From Falsirhodobacter deserti (GTDB lineage: Bacteria; Pseudomonadota; Alphaproteobacteria; Rhodobacterales; Rhodobacteraceae), in assembly GCF_004015795.1 (NCBI RefSeq), contig NZ_ML137218.1:483548-547547 (forward strand): DNA of 64,000 bases, given 5' to 3'. Under the pieces are notes generated by a model. The model worked only from the letters and a program-made list of their open reading frames with translations. It did not search any database and had not been told where the DNA came from. The position numbers and the translations under genes were made by a program. Below are positions 63,948-64,000 of this stretch, piece after piece. Positions within the stretch are counted from its first letter, which is position 1. Each line of letters begins with the position of its first letter.

Positions 63948-64000
63948 GGCCTGTCGCTAGCTTGTTGTGGGCGGGTGGGCAAGGAAACTTTGGGTGTGGT

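Overview
This window looks like chromosomal DNA of a high-GC alphaproteobacterium of the Rhodobacter/Paracoccus group (Rhodobacterales). The evidence is the gene content: a DUF1127 gene followed by CCUCCUCCC hairpin RNAs, a DUF2484 gene between murC and murB, an extended mraZ leader, the hisBH-hisAFE arrangement, a CarD regulator, and protein sequences resembling that group. No plasmid, phage, transposon or CRISPR genes were seen.

Layout. 1-6.9 kb: the end of a Nudix hydrolase, threonyl-tRNA synthetase, two alpha/beta hydrolases, and a ligase-associated exonuclease / ATP-dependent DNA ligase pair. 7-10.9 kb: a four-gene operon (ATP-grasp, alpha-E, transglutaminase, Anbu proteasome-like protease). 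10.9-16.8 kb: a lysophospholipase-like hydrolase with an SCP2 protein, a TPR protein, a SUV3-like RNA helicase with an S4 protein, 7Fe ferredoxin and CarD. 16.8-22.7 kb: a large anchored protein with a GspC/PilP-like end, a SIMPL protein, a glycosyltransferase-like protein, tRNA-Tyr, RlmB, a candidate small RNA and a CoA-binding protein. 22.7-26.5 kb: histidine genes hisB, H, A, F and E, interrupted by an opposite-strand DUF2147 gene, then two identical tRNA-Gly genes. 26.6-31.4 kb: a small four-Cys protein, a UvrD/PcrA helicase, a tandem array of ten RNA hairpins behind a DUF1127 gene, and an Mrp ATPase.

31.5-50.9 kb is the complete division and cell wall (dcw) cluster: a long UpsM-like leader, mraZ, rsmH, ftsL, ftsI, murE, murF, mraY, murD, ftsW, murG, murC, a DUF2484 gene, murB, ddl, ftsQ, ftsA and ftsZ. 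Most junctions overlap or are a few bases apart, and a strong terminator follows ftsZ. It continues with lpxC, bamD and recN. 54.6-63.9 kb runs leftwards: rlmJ and a TerB-like gene, then a polar amino-acid type ABC transporter and four genes resembling the gamma-glutamyl-putrescine pathway (amidotransferase, glutamine synthetase-like ligase, FAD oxidoreductase, class III aminotransferase).

The most striking item is the array at 29,477-29,885. It holds ten minus-strand hairpins, all but one presenting CCTCCTCCC in an invariant-type loop on stems of differing sequence that remain self-complementary. This matches the Cuckoo/CcsR RNA family known from Rhodobacter sphaeroides, where four copies follow the DUF1127 gene ccaF1, but it is much expanded here.
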